NCBI GenBank assembly: GCA_002007465.1
Contig: LNAC01000346.1
Span: 2,121,525 to 2,185,524 of the forward strand
Length of the DNA: 64,000 bases
DNA from: Ailurus styani
Lineage: Eukaryota; Chordata; Mammalia; Carnivora; Ailuridae
Reading direction: 5' to 3'
This document shows positions 35,491 to 46,256 of the stretch, piece by piece. Every line of letters begins with the position of its first letter. Positions within the stretch are counted from its first letter, which is position 1. The position numbers and the translations under genes were made by a program. Below the pieces are notes generated by a model. The model had not been told where the DNA came from. It saw only the letters and a list, made by a program, of their open reading frames with translations, and did no database searches.

Positions 35491-37644
35491 ACACTTTAAA
35501 GCCCCAGTTTAGAGTTACACTAATCAAAGACTCTGAAACTTGCAGCTACCAGAGAAACCTCCTTTATAAGTGGAGTGTTGAGCAATGAAGGCCAACCCAC
35601 AAGCGCTGAAATAGTATGGTGCAATAACTAAGACCCAAGAGAGAACTCGGGGCTCGAGATGACACTTGGGGCATAAGCGCCACAGAGGAAAGCACAAGGA
35701 AGAAGATGACATAATTTTTAAAAAGGCTCTAGACCAAGAGTATGAATAAGACCTTTTGTCTATTGTATTTAAGATCCTAAAGAGATTTGATGTGACCCAT
35801 AAGGATAATAAATTCTTTTATAATTGCCCACTTCAGGGGAGCCATATTTTTCATCTGTCTTTCACCAGTGCCTCTCACAGTGCCCAGTGCAGGCGCTTGA
35901 TAAATACTTTGCAAAAGATGGAAAGGGAAGAAGAGGTAGGATGGCTCAAAAGTAATATGGATACACGTGAAACAACCTTTGTGATGAAGGAAGGTACACG
36001 TGAAATGAACTTTATGATGAGTTACATATCTAAAGTAGTGAGAAGAGAAAAAAACAGAGGGAACAGTTTCTGAATAGAATCATTTCAAGTATTGGAGATG
36101 GTGTACTTATTACATACAAGACTTGGTGATCTGCTATGGGAACACGAAAGATGTCATGGTATTCAGGAAATGCATGTGAAGGTGGCAAAGAGAATGGGTA
36201 CCAGTGAGGGGCCAGGAGAGGTGGTGGCAGTAAAAGGAAAAATTCTTCCAAGTGGAAGGAGAAATCGGCACAGCCAAAGCCCCATTAGGAAGGAGTAGAG
36301 ACAACATAGGGCCATGGAGTTGATGCTGTCCTGTCTTGCTTATTGATTTGGGGAATTTATAAGACTTTTTGGTTTTGCTTGTCCCAATACATTATGTACT
36401 TAGAGCACGAACATTTTCAACACTGAGTGTACACAATAAAGGAGAAAAGGGAAATTCTACATCTTCATTTCTGATTATTGGAAATAACCAAGGGTCACAA
36501 ACATATAGAAAGGATCACTATTGGGTCATGGGGATGATTGTTGTGTGACTGATAAATATTAGGGGAAAGCAGATCTAATTGCAATTGTTATTTTTAATAA
36601 ATTTCAAGTGAAAGTGCATGGGATATGAAATGACTACTCACTATAGTCTAATAACTTTTGAAATATGAGTCCAAAGTACCATTTCTTGGAATATAAAAAG
36701 GTCTATATGATAGTGACACAACGAAAGGGCTCTAAACAGTCAACAGCCAGAGACGGGGGTAGGGTGGAGTGAGGAATCCGTAATATCTTAGCCCAAGCTC
36801 TCTGAAGGGTTTATTGAGTGCACATGTGTATGCAGAGCATTTCTCTTCTATTCAAGTTACTCCTGCCAAAAACTTGCCCTTTTTAAAACCTGAACAATGA
36901 ACACTCCCTGCCAAACCTCATCACACTGCAGTCTAAGACAACAATCCCCACAGCTCCGTGAAATGAAATGTTATTCTCTCATCTGTATATCCAGCACAAA
37001 TGCTTTTGAACAGCTACTCTACAGGTGATAGAAGTCTTAACTTCTAAAGATGATTTGTATTAACTTCCCATTTTAATATCATAAATAATAACTTATGTGA
37101 TTTCATCATGCAAATACTTCTGTAGACAGACTAGTCTGGCTTTAACTTTCTACTTGCAACACACTAACTCAATTATAATAAAGGAAATAGATGAAACTAC
37201 AAGACAGACACTAGTGGGTCAAAGAGAGTGAATTCTGAATCAGATTATATGTCAATGATAAAATTAATAAGTATACAATTGCACTATCTAAAGATTTGGT
37301 CATCTGACACAGAGTCAAATCTCAAAATTGATAAGGTTTGAGATGATTATTTTCACTTATAAAGATTCTAAAAAATGTACTCGAGTTATAATTATGTATT
37401 CACAAGTCATCGATTACTTGAAAATACACTGATAGGAAGGAAGTAAAAAAGGAGACAACAGGATAGTCACTGGTATGCGTTTTAAAAGACTTTGGTCAGA
37501 GTATTAGATTTCTCCATTCCTCTTTCAGACTGGGTTAAATTACCATAGGCAGGATCTCTCTTTTTTTAAAAAATGTATTCAATTATTTTGTGTAACAAAA
37601 ATGAAAACCCTGAAACTAAGATTCTAGTGAGAACCCAGAGCATA
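35491..37644. other. Unassigned
   Basis: Mixed composition. The 105-codon frame at 35756-36073 has no splice context or recognisable motif. An ATTAAA on the minus strand at about 37071-37076 could serve as a poly(A) signal for the candidate exon at 37645, but this is weak. Confidence 0.45.
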
Positions 37645-37811
37645 TTAGTCATATTGATCTGGGTCTTTCTCAGACTCTTTCACTATTTCAGGAAATTCAC
37701 TGGGGTCATACCAAAAAAGAGGGACTTTAGTCACATATTCTGGGATTGGTTTCCATGACTTTTCCTGAACAAGTTCTTCAAATGTGTTTTTTATGCTATG
37801 ACTCATACAAA
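37645..37811 (-). CDS. Candidate terminal coding exon (unnamed)
   Basis: Seen on the minus strand: a long polypyrimidine tract ending CCTGTTTTTAG (AG at 37812-37813) is followed by an open frame of about 55 codons that ends in TAA at 37645-37647. The peptide is rich in Glu, Pro, Trp and Tyr, with blocks such as Phe-Glu-Glu-Leu-Val-Gln-Glu and Pro-Leu-Phe-Trp-Tyr-Asp-Pro, and an acidic tail ending Asp-Gln-Tyr-Asp. That composition is unlike the lysine/isoleucine/phenylalanine-rich noise of nearby open frames. Entry is with two bases of a split codon. I do not recognise the family; no membrane segment or signal peptide is visible within the exon. The nearest promoter in the right direction is the CpG island at 45.4-47.7 kb, about 8-9 kb upstream. 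I did not find convincing exons between them. Confidence 0.42.
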
Positions 37812-38129
37812 CTAAAAACAGGAAAAAAAAAGCATAGCTAAACTCTTCAACAATTGCCATAGTAGAACACAAATTCAGCAAAAACTATAGTTAACTATAA
37901 AGCACAGAGTCAGATAACTCTTAAATAATTATAAATATGAGGTAACACTAAAAAATTAGACACCAGTACAAAAGCTTAGATAAAAGGTAACATGACAGGA
38001 CTTTCAGTCCAACTGCAAGAAGAGCTTACTTCAAGAGAGTGAAACTCCGATTTTTTAAAAAAATATAAACAATTTGGAACACAGGGAAGAGAAGGAATAA
38101 TGTGTGATTTATAGAGAGGGAAAAATGAG

Positions 38130-38131
<2 letters not shown>

Positions 38132-38179
<48 letters not shown>
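38132..38179. repeat. (AC)24 microsatellite
   Basis: Forty-eight bases of uninterrupted AC repeats, the longest perfect dinucleotide run in the window. Confidence 0.98.
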
Positions 38180-38181
<2 letters not shown>

Positions 38182-38404
38182 AGGGAAATGGCAGCCTATG
38201 TATCCTCCCTACCCTACATTGGCTGGAACACAGGTGAGTCTCAGCTTCTGGGAGCTTTTTGGGGACACAGAGACCTCCCAAGTATATTTATAATTTTCAA
38301 AGTAGTAATGATATATGTATTAATTGATAAGGAATGATATTTAACATACTTAATGCAGTAGATGTCTTTGAGATTCAAAGAGGGGTAAAAAGTATAAATA
38401 GTTG

Positions 38405-38599
38405 GGGCGCCTGGGTGGCTCAGTGGGTTAAAGCCTCTGCTTTCGGCTCAGGTCATGATCTCAGGGTCCTGGGATCGAGGCCCGCATAGGGCTCCCTGCT
38501 CAGCAGGGAGCCTGCTTCCCCCTCTCTCTCTCTGCCTGCCTCTCTGCCTCCTTGTGATCTCTCTCCCTCTGTGAAAGAAATAAATAAAATCTTTAAAAA
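38405..38599 (+). mobile_element. CAN SINE with perfect 18-bp target duplication
   Basis: Near-consensus SINE. aaaaagtataaatagttg is identical at 38387-38404 and 38600-38617. Confidence 0.98.
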
Positions 38600-38617
38600 A
38601 AAAAGTATAAATAGTTG

Positions 38618-39070
38618 TTGAGCCATTCTGGCAAGAATTTTGGAAGCATAAGCATCATCTAGAACTGAAGACATCTGGCATGGGTGATGGATCTTGTCAA
38701 TATCAATAAAATAGCAAGGGAAAAGTAGAAAAAAGTTTGCCTTCTCTTTTAATATATAAGATTGATTTATAGGACATGACTAATGCACAACTTTCTTTGC
38801 AGGAAATCTATAATAATGGTAATCTGGACTTTTTTAGTAATCCAATTACCACATTTTCTTTCAAAAATGTAATTATAAGAAGAACAGCTAATTCAAAATA
38901 TGTGTTTACCATAATAAGATCTATAATATTTAGCATTTTAAAAAGGCAAAATAGTAGTACCTTGAACTAGGAGACTAAACTAAGCATTTAACTGAATGAC
39001 ACTAGCCTTGCTGACCAGGGAATGGTTCACCTTTTATATGGTTTCTCACCATGCTTAATCTATATGCTTT
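38618..39070. other. AT-rich, no clear feature
   Basis: AT-rich. A good acceptor-like 'cacaactttctttgcag' near 38803 is followed by an open frame of about 50 codons on the plus strand. The frame is AT-rich and no donor is clear, so I do not call an exon. Confidence 0.45.
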
Positions 39071-39074
39071 CAAA

Positions 39075-40063
39075 TATAATTTTTAAAAATAGGCTTTATT
39101 TTTAGAACAGTTTTAGATTTACAAAAGCATTGAGAAGATATTAGAGTTCCCCTAAACCCGCAATCTATAAAGTTTTCCCCTATTATTTTTATATCTTATG
39201 GACATTTGTTATTAACTAAAGTCCACAGTTTATTCCAATTTCCTTAATGTTTACCTAATGCTCTTTTCCTTTTCATGGATCCCATCCAGGATACCACATT
39301 ACATTTAGTCCCTGTCTCTCTGGCTTCCTTCTTCCTGCCTGTGACAAATTCTTACACTTTTGTTGGTTTTGATCATCGTAACAGGTTTGAGGAATACTGG
39401 TTATATTGTGGCCTGCCCCCCTACTGGAATCTGTCTGATGTTTTTCTCGTGGTTCTTTGTAGGGTTTTGGGAGAGAGACTGCAAAAGTGTCCTTTTTATC
39501 TCATCCTATCAAGAGTACATACTCTCAACACGCTTTATGAATGACGTTGACCTTGATCACCTGGCTGAGATAGTGTTTGTCAGGCTTGCTCACCCACTCC
39601 AAAATACCATTTTCCCCTTTCTATACTGTACTGTTTGCAGGAAGAGACCATTCTCAGCTTACACTTCAGAAATAGGGAGTTATGCTTTCCTTCCTTGAGA
39701 ACAGAGTATTTCCATAAATTATTTGAAATTCTGCATGGGAGATTTGTCTCTTCTCCATTCACTAATGTATTCGATCATTTAGTTATATTAGCATCATCTC
39801 ATGGATATTTATTTTATATTTTGGGTTATACTCAATACAACTTTATTTTTTTTGCTCAAATTGTTCCAGCATTGGCCACTGGGAGCTTTCTCCATTGGCT
39901 TCTCTGTCTCTCTGATACATCCCATCATTGTGTGTATGTGGTAGTGGTGGTGGTGTATGTGCACGTATGTGTGTGTATGTGTGTGTTGAGCACTTCTTTA
40001 TTTCTTGGTACTACAAAAAGGTCTAGGTTCATGGTATATATTTCCTGCCCCAGTCCTTGAATC
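39075..40063 (+). mobile_element. Old L1 (L1M-type) 3' sequence
   Basis: 'ttttagaacagttttagatttac', 'tattaactaaagtccacag', 'cccatccaggataccacattac', 'gttgaccttgatcacctggctgag' and 'gatatttattttatattttggg' follow a well-known dispersed L1M-type 3' block. A TG-rich microsatellite lies at about 39930-39990. Open frames of 89, 112 and 141 codons occur inside and are repeat-derived, not genes. Confidence 0.82.
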
Positions 40064-40544
40064 AGCCATTTCTCCAAGAATCTCTGGTTCCTTTTATTGG
40101 AGAATGCCATTAAAAAACAAGACCTAGGCACTAAGCGTCACATATAAAATTTATTTTTCAAAAAAATGTCATATTTACTAAATAAATTTCATATTTAAGC
40201 TAATAATTAACATATGTTTGTAGGTTTATGAATAAAATTTTAATAAACACTTTTCTATATTTTCTAGTTTTTTAGTAATGATCAGGAACAATATCTGTGA
40301 TGAAAATAATTACTATAAAAATAAATGATCTACAAAAAACATGTGCCCCATTTCAATAAGAAAACTCAAATTTGTATCAATTTCTACGGATCCAGGATTT
40401 AGCATTACAAGTAAACAAAGAATTCTGAGCGTTCCAAATATCTATTTTTGAAATGAAGTGTTATATTTCAAAATTGAAAGTGTTTCTCCGAATAAGAATA
40501 GTATTCATTTCAGAAAACACTTTTTTCTTTCACAATCAATTCAG
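40064..40544. other. AT-rich, upstream of candidate exon
   Basis: AT-rich DNA; nothing recognised apart from the acceptor-like tract just before 40545. Confidence 0.5.
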
Positions 40545-40663
40545 ATATGAAGAGCAAACATTTATCCAAAAGCAACAATAACAAATACCAAAACCCAAGA
40601 GCGCCCGAATTTCATGTGATACAGACTGGTCTTTATGACAAGGATAAGAAACAAAAAGTGGGA
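40545..40663 (+). CDS. Candidate internal coding exon (unnamed)
   Basis: Seen: acceptor-like 'cttttttctttcacaatcaattcag' is followed by a frame that enters with two bases of a split codon and runs 39 codons to a donor-like GGA|GTAAGA at 40663/40664. The peptide includes Lys-Tyr-Gln-Asn-Pro-Arg-Ala-Pro-Glu-Phe-His-Val-Ile-Gln-Thr and a basic Asp-Lys-Asp-Lys-Lys-Gln-Lys end. It is the only GC-tinged patch, with a CpG-bearing 'gcgcccg', in about 2 kb of AT-rich DNA. It is hydrophilic and I do not recognise the family. Caution: the minus strand is also open here, with its own polypyrimidine tract, so the strand is not secure. The entry phase fits the exit phase of the plus-strand candidate at 8008. 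Confidence 0.35.
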
Positions 40664-42120
40664 GTAAGAGTCTCACTGAGTTTATGCATTCTATCAAAGA
40701 AAACTAGACTATTTAAATACAATTTGAGATTATGACATCATCAGGCATGGGTTCAGCTGTCAACATATTGTATAAAAAAAGGCTTCTGTGGAGCTATTTA
40801 AGCCATTCAAGCAAGAGGGTACTTAGAACTTTATTTTTAAGCAGTTCATACATGCTGATAATAAATGTATGGACTATACTACTTCTCTGTCTCTTCACTA
40901 AGGCAACTCCAGACAATATCTCTACTGAGCAATTCCACTAGTCTAATTTCTGCTAATGTAGTATGTTTGCAACTACTGATGTTTAAAACTCAGTAATTAG
41001 GTGCCAGTTACGAAGGCTCATTTCTGAACCAAAATGACACTGAAATCCTTAAAAGCTGTTTAAGATATGCAAAAGATTAATTGAAAAGGAGACCTAGTAA
41101 AATGCATCATTAATATAGAAAAAATAAATCAGACACTTATCTGATGGTAGATTAATGTCACCTTCATATACCTGTACCATTTTATTTATTTTCCATGAAA
41201 ACGAGAGTACTGTATTTCTTTTTAAGACTCTCAGTAATCTAGACATTTTTGCTTATTTTATTGACTTTGTTCTGAGTAGTAATAGCACCATTTAATGATG
41301 CCTAATTCTATATAATTAGAAAAATATAGCAAATGTTTCCATTTTTCCTGTGATTTGCTAGTAAAACCCACTAATAGAAAACACTATTAACCACCAGTTT
41401 TAAAAATATAAAATGTTGATGTTATTACATTAAATGACCCCTAAAGAAAAAAAGGATATAACGTAAATTATTCCTAATTTCTGAAGAAGACACCGTAACT
41501 TCAAAAAGATGATGGGTACAAATAGATGCAGATTCTTCTAGAAACCCTTGGTCATTTAATTCTCATTTATTTTACACATTTCTATGGAAGGGTAATACTT
41601 ATATTTGATTGAGCTTTGCAAAAGAATGTGCGAACTGTCTAAATTCACCAGTGAAAGATTAGTCAATTTGTTAAAGATACCTTGGTCTCTGACTATTAGA
41701 AATTATTAAATATTATTAACATGGAAATAAAAATTTAATGAAGATAGGTTAAAAGTCATTAAAATCACTTAAAATCTAAGTATGAATAGAATGCTTCATT
41801 ACATATTCCAGCTTCTTCAAGTAATTAAATATCTGTTTTAATAATTTATATTTTTAATTGTCTAATTATTTAAGTATATCTCATTATTATGAAATTTCAA
41901 AATCATTTCAAAGGCATTACAGTTGCTTATCACTGTATTTTGTGTTTATAGTGAATTTCGCTTTAGCTATATCCTTCTTTCTAATTATTACTTAGGTATT
42001 TAAAGTTAAGGCAAACTAATATGGTCACAGATGATGTAGATACTCATGTGTTAACTGGGCCCTTCTAAAAGACACGAGAAATTTTAAAATGAAAGAATTA
42101 CTTTTTTGCAGCATGCAACA
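40664..42120. other. AT-rich, no recognised feature
   Basis: AT-rich DNA. One acceptor-like 'tatttctttttaag' near 41225 opens a 22-codon frame in the phase left by the 40545 exon, ending TAA. Too short to call. Confidence 0.45.
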
Positions 42121-42125
42121 ATTTA

Positions 42126-42296
42126 CTAAGATTTTATTTATTTGTCAGAGAGACAGAGAGCAGGAACACAAGCAGAGGGAGCGGGAGAGGGAGAAGCAGG
42201 CCTCCCGCGAGCAGGAAGCCCAATGTGGGGCTAGATCCCAGGACCCTGGGATTATGACCTGAGCTGAATGCAGATGCTTAAGGACTGAGCCACCCA
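42126..42296 (-). mobile_element. CAN SINE, 5' end truncated
   Basis: Reverse SINE with ATTTTATTTATTTG, GA-rich tract and 'cccaggaccctgggattatg'. It stops at 'gagccaccca' without the GGCGCC terminus. Confidence 0.93.
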
Positions 42297-42537
42297 CTAA
42301 GTTCTTATATACCTATTTCACATGATCATTACACCATTTCTGTATGTTATGCATTATGATAAAACACTCAGCATCTCACCACTTTTTTCTATGAAAGGGT
42401 AAAACTCAGCTATAAGAGAAAATTCTCCTTCCTAAAATCTCAGAAAAAAGTAAGGTATAACACCAAAGATCTTTAATCTGATCTTTTATAGGCAATAAAG
42501 TGACTCAAAATCACTGTATTAAATGTTTAGTTAACGA

Positions 42538-42749
42538 TGGGCGCCTGGTGGCTCAGTGGATTAAAGCCTGTGCCTTCGGCTCAGGTCATGATCTCAGGGT
42601 CCCGGGATCGAGGCCCGCATCGGGCTCCCTGCTCAGCAGGGAGCCTGCTTCCTCCTCTCTCTCTGCCTGCTTCTCTGTCTATTTGTGATCTCTCTCTCTC
42701 TCTCTGTCAAACAAATAAATAAAATCTTTAAAAAATAAAAAATAAAAAA
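42538..42749 (+). mobile_element. CAN SINE with perfect 18-bp target duplication
   Basis: SINE with a (AAAAAT)n-modified tail. taaatgtttagttaacga is identical at 42520-42537 and 42750-42767. Confidence 0.98.
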
Positions 42750-42789
42750 TAAATGTTTAGTTAACGAATTAGACTTCAGTATGTGTTAT

Positions 42790-42905
42790 GCATCTAGAAT
42801 ATGTTTAGCATTGTACCAGCTGGAAGGTATAAAAAGTTTAAGACCAATTCCTTCCTTCACGGTTCTTATGATCTAGTCAGGGTTTAGAAAAAACAAAAGT
42901 AAAGA
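42790..42905 (-). mobile_element. LINE-2 3' end relic
   Basis: 'agcattgtaccagctggaagg', 'aagaccaattccttccttcacggttcttatgatctag' (in pieces) resembles the reversed L2 3' end. Diverged. Confidence 0.5.
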
Positions 42906-44165
42906 AGAAAATAAATTATTGGAAACTCAGAATATTGGCTTGAAAGGTATGATGTGATATAAAAAGGAAGAGATTTTGGCCAAGGTTTCCTGGATTAGTA
43001 GAGTATTTTTTTTAACCAAATTTTGAGGTAGAAAGAAATGTGATTAACAAGTTTTGCCCATGGTCAATCATTATTATTGCTATTATTACTCATTTCACAA
43101 ATGTGATTATTTCTTTTTTCTTTCAAGGAATATGTTACTCACTGTTGAAAAACTTTCTATTTTACTGGGATAATATGTATAGCTACAGGTATTTATAGAA
43201 AGAATAATAATTTTTCAATATAGAGCTATGGTTGCTCTTATTCATTAAATAAATCATTTATTAATTGACAAGAATGCTTCCCAAAGAACATATGTAAGCA
43301 CACCATTATATTTCCCAGACAGATCAGTAAAGTTCAGAGTCACATTTGTTTTTCTCAAAATAATGAAGTTATAACAAACAATCTGAAGACATACTAATAT
43401 TTATTAAACCGCACCAATTGGAATGTTTTCCTCTTGAGACTGAAAAGCTGATACTCCAAAAACTTAATAAGAATGGGGATGACCTAATCCCCATTCTTAT
43501 TAACTCTGTATAAGCGGCATACAAACAGTGGTCGACAGAGATACTTGCCAATTCCAGAAGACCTCATCAGAAACATCTTCAGGTCTGTGATAAGCCTTTC
43601 TTTGGCATTTGGCTAACAAATGCCCATGTAGAATGAGAATACAGTACGAAGAATAAAAAGGGGGTACCCTGAAACTTCCTGCCTCAGTTTAACCCCAGCC
43701 CCAAACAATGTATTTCCTACTTTTGGAAAAGAAATGATGTGACAGTAATTCAACTTCATGACTCAAGTTCAAACCTATAGTTGATCTGTTAGCCTGTCAC
43801 TGGAAACAGTACATGTGCTTCCTCTGCCTTTGTAATTGTTTATATTCCTGACCTTCCTTGCCACCGAAAATAATTCCCACTCCCATCCTTACCAGCCCTA
43901 CACACACACACAGAGAGATTAAAAATTCAATTTATCTTTGTGCATTTTCCATACAAAAATATATAAAGCAAATTCATTAACTAAGACGTACCTATAAAGG
44001 CAATTCTGCAAGAAGGCAAAGTAAAATCCAGATAATTATTTCTCCATCTTTTACCCTTAGTTTCTGCTGCTATTGATTACGATTTCCTGATAATTCCAAA
44101 ATCTTTTGCACTACTGGATACTTTTCCTTGACCTCCCCCTCTCAGAGAGTCACTGGGAAGGTTAA
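42906..44165. other. AT-rich, with a perfect 17-bp hairpin
   Basis: AT-rich DNA containing the inverted repeat at 43464-43503. A tight acceptor/donor pair on the minus strand near 43990-44005 would define only a 14-nt exon and is not called. Confidence 0.5.
43464..43503. repeat. Perfect 17-bp inverted repeat, 6-nt loop
   Basis: TTAATAAGAATGGGGAT (43464-43480), loop gaccta, then its exact reverse complement (43487-43503). No mismatch in 17 pairs. Confidence 0.97.
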
Positions 44166-44179
44166 AAGGAGTCAGATCA

Positions 44180-44382
44180 GGGTGCCTGGGTGGCTCAGTG
44201 GCTTAAAGCCTCTGCCTTCAGCTCAGGTCATGATCTCAGGATCCTGGAATCAGCCCAGCACTGGGCTCTCTGCTCAGCAGGGAGCCTGCTTCCTCCTCTC
44301 TCTCTGCCTGCCTCTCTGCCTACTTGTAATCTCTCTCTCTCTGACAATTAAATAAATAAAATCTTAAAAAAAATTAAAAAAA
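44180..44382 (+). mobile_element. CAN SINE
   Basis: GGGTGCCTGGGTGGCTCAGT head and full body. Flanks aaggagtcagatca (44166-44179) and aagaagtcacatca (44383-44396). Confidence 0.96.
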
Positions 44383-44396
44383 AAGAAGTCACATCA

Positions 44397-44865
44397 TTAC
44401 TTCTCCTAAATGGATGGACAACAGACTTTTACAAAGGTAATCCAGTGGTACCAAAACATGAAGTAAGTTTTTAGGTCATGGTAGCAATAAATAGACAAAG
44501 AAAAAAGGCATTAACTTCAGGAAATTTTCTCAACATAGCCATGGGGTTACTATTTCACAAAATATGTTTATTTTGTTTTCATTTTTCCTTTACAAACATG
44601 ATTAAAGCCACTAATAATTCCTATAAGATACAATAAGACCCGTGTAAATATAGATTATTAATATCATGTGTATATGATTCTCGGCCTACAGACTTGATGT
44701 GGCTTGTACCAATCCTCAATTACAGATTCCATTTAAATTCTTGGATGTGCTTCCCTGGTAAGTTATAATACAGATGCAGTATCCAACTAATCTTAGAAAG
44801 GTCCTCTCTTTAGGTGGGGTCACGGAAAGCTTCCTGAAGTCCCTGAAGGGTGAGGCATGTTAAGG
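44397..44865. other. AT-rich, no recognised feature
   Basis: AT-rich spacer; nothing recognised. Confidence 0.55.
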
Positions 44866-45175
44866 GAAAACAATTCCAGTCTCAGCTCTGACTCTTACTA
44901 GTTTATATCAATTAACAACTTACATCTTATTATTCCCATTCAAAAATGAGAATAACTGCTTTGTTTACTCCCCTAAACATCAATTCCACTTTTGGAATTG
45001 GACCATTTATTGTTAGGATGACAAAAACCAAAATGGGACACCACCCATTTCTAACTCTCTGTGTCTTTGCTTTTTTCCACCTAAAAAATAAGGAGAATAA
45101 TGGCATTTCATGTAGTACTGTTGGGAATCTTAGTCGTGATAAAGTATAAAGCACCTAGGATGCAGCAGAGTGATA
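44866..45175 (+). mobile_element. MIR SINE relic
   Basis: 'ccagtctcagctctgactcttactag', 'tctgtgtctttgcttttttccacctaaaaaataaggagaataatgg' (in pieces) and 'aagtataaagcacctagg' match the MIR order, with an insertion in the middle. Open frames on both strands here are incidental. Confidence 0.6.
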
Positions 45176-45620
45176 AACGTCCCTTCCCTTCTCCACCAAT
45201 TTTCCGTTTCATAAATGGGCAAATTCCATTTGAAATGTTGGCAGTCCAAATCAGTACCGTTTTATTGTCTCTCAGCTACCTCTTGACCCTATTCTTATCT
45301 CTTCCTACATCACCTTCCTGTATTTCCTGGCCTTTCTCTTCCAAGGGCCAAGGTCTTTGCCCATCTCCCTGACCTGGACCATCACTTTGTAGCTCGTCAG
45401 CGAGGCCTCCTCTGGCCAGTTTTAGCTGCTGGGAGGAGTCTCCACGATTCCAAGGCTGAACAGGATTAAAGCAACACCTGCCTGGGACGGCTCACTTCCA
45501 GCCCCAACCCTCCCTGCTCATCTCCTCCACGCCTGGCCTCGGAACTGCGGGAGAAGCGAAGGCATCCCCGGAGTGATGACATGCGGCTCTCTCCCTTCTC
45601 ACCCTACACATTTTTCCTTC

Positions 45621-45626
45621 CACGTG
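45621..45626. promoter_or_regulatory. E-box CACGTG
   Basis: Palindromic CACGTG in the CpG island, 38 bp from the X-box-like site. It is a binding motif for bHLH-ZIP factors such as USF or MYC/MAX; occupancy is not shown by sequence. Confidence 0.5.
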
Positions 45627-45663
45627 CGGGACCCGTAAGGCTCTGACCGCTCTCGCCCCGGCG

Positions 45664-45677
45664 GTTGCTATGGTTAC
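45664..45677. promoter_or_regulatory. RFX X-box-like motif
   Basis: GTTGCTATGGTTAC, on the minus strand GTAACCATAGCAAC. It matches the RFX X-box palindrome except at about two positions. X-boxes of this form commonly sit in ciliary-gene promoters, usually within about 150 bp of the start. Confidence 0.6.
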
Positions 45678-45974
45678 ACGACAGCAGCACCAGACCCAGG
45701 AGGGGGTCTCATCCCTTCTCTACTTCCCCCATAACCCTTTCTTCTCCTCCCCGTTCGGGCCTCCCCCCCCTCCCCCAGTCAGGGAGAGAAGCCTTTGCGG
45801 CTAAACCTGAGGCTCCAAGCCCCCCTTCCCTCCCCAGCGCGAACAGCACTGACAAGCTAAGGCGGGTGGGAGGGGCTCTGGCGGAGAAGAGTCCTCACTC
45901 CCCTCCCGACTAAAGGCCGAAAAGTTTGCCGACTTAACTCCGTCCCGTCTCCGTAACCAGGAATTTGGGACCTC

Positions 45975-45979
45975 ATTGG
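45975..45979 (-). promoter_or_regulatory. Inverted CCAAT box
   Basis: ATTGG within CTCATTGGCCG, i.e. CGGCCAATGAG on the minus strand, the classic NF-Y context. It would suit a minus-strand start some 60-100 bp further left. Confidence 0.5.
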
Positions 45980-46233
45980 CCGCGGCTGCTGGGCGCGCGC
46001 GGCTCGCGTCCAGCGCTTGGATCCCAGCTCGCCAGCGACGGCGCAGCGTCTCCTCCTCCTGTCAAGTCCCCTCAGCGCTGGGACGGAAGCAGAGCAACTC
46101 AGCCCACGAGGCTGAACACAAGTCGCCAGGGAAGGAGGCTCTGCCAGTGCCGAAAACAGCCCTTGCTCTGCCGGGGCGGCCCGTTCACGCCTCGACTCCG
46201 GGCGGGCCGGGAAGCGGTCGGCAGGGGACACCC

Positions 46234-46256
46234 GGGCCCGGGGGTCGGGGAGGGGG
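46234..46256 (+). other. G-quadruplex-forming motif
   Basis: Four G runs (3, 5, 4 and 5 bases) with loops of three, two and one bases on the plus strand. The motif fits the standard G4 rule. Confidence 0.75.

Noticed and set aside
37976..38281. 101-codon minus-strand open frame with a Cys-Val run
   Set aside because: The run is the (AC)24 microsatellite; the rest has no coding features.
38803..38970. Plus-strand exon after 'actttctttgcag'
   Set aside because: AT-rich Ile/Phe/Asn-rich frame with no donor; likely chance.
39275..40060. Plus-strand open frames of 89, 112 and 141 codons
   Set aside because: They lie inside an old L1M-type 3' block and a TG microsatellite.
43500..43585. Minus-strand 27-codon frame after 'gcttatcacag'
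   Set aside because: Weak pyrimidine tract, no good donor, and it overlaps the 17-bp hairpin.
43990..44006. 14-nt minus-strand micro-exon between TTCTTGCAG and GTACGT
   Set aside because: The splice signals are good but an isolated 14-nt exon cannot be supported without transcript data.
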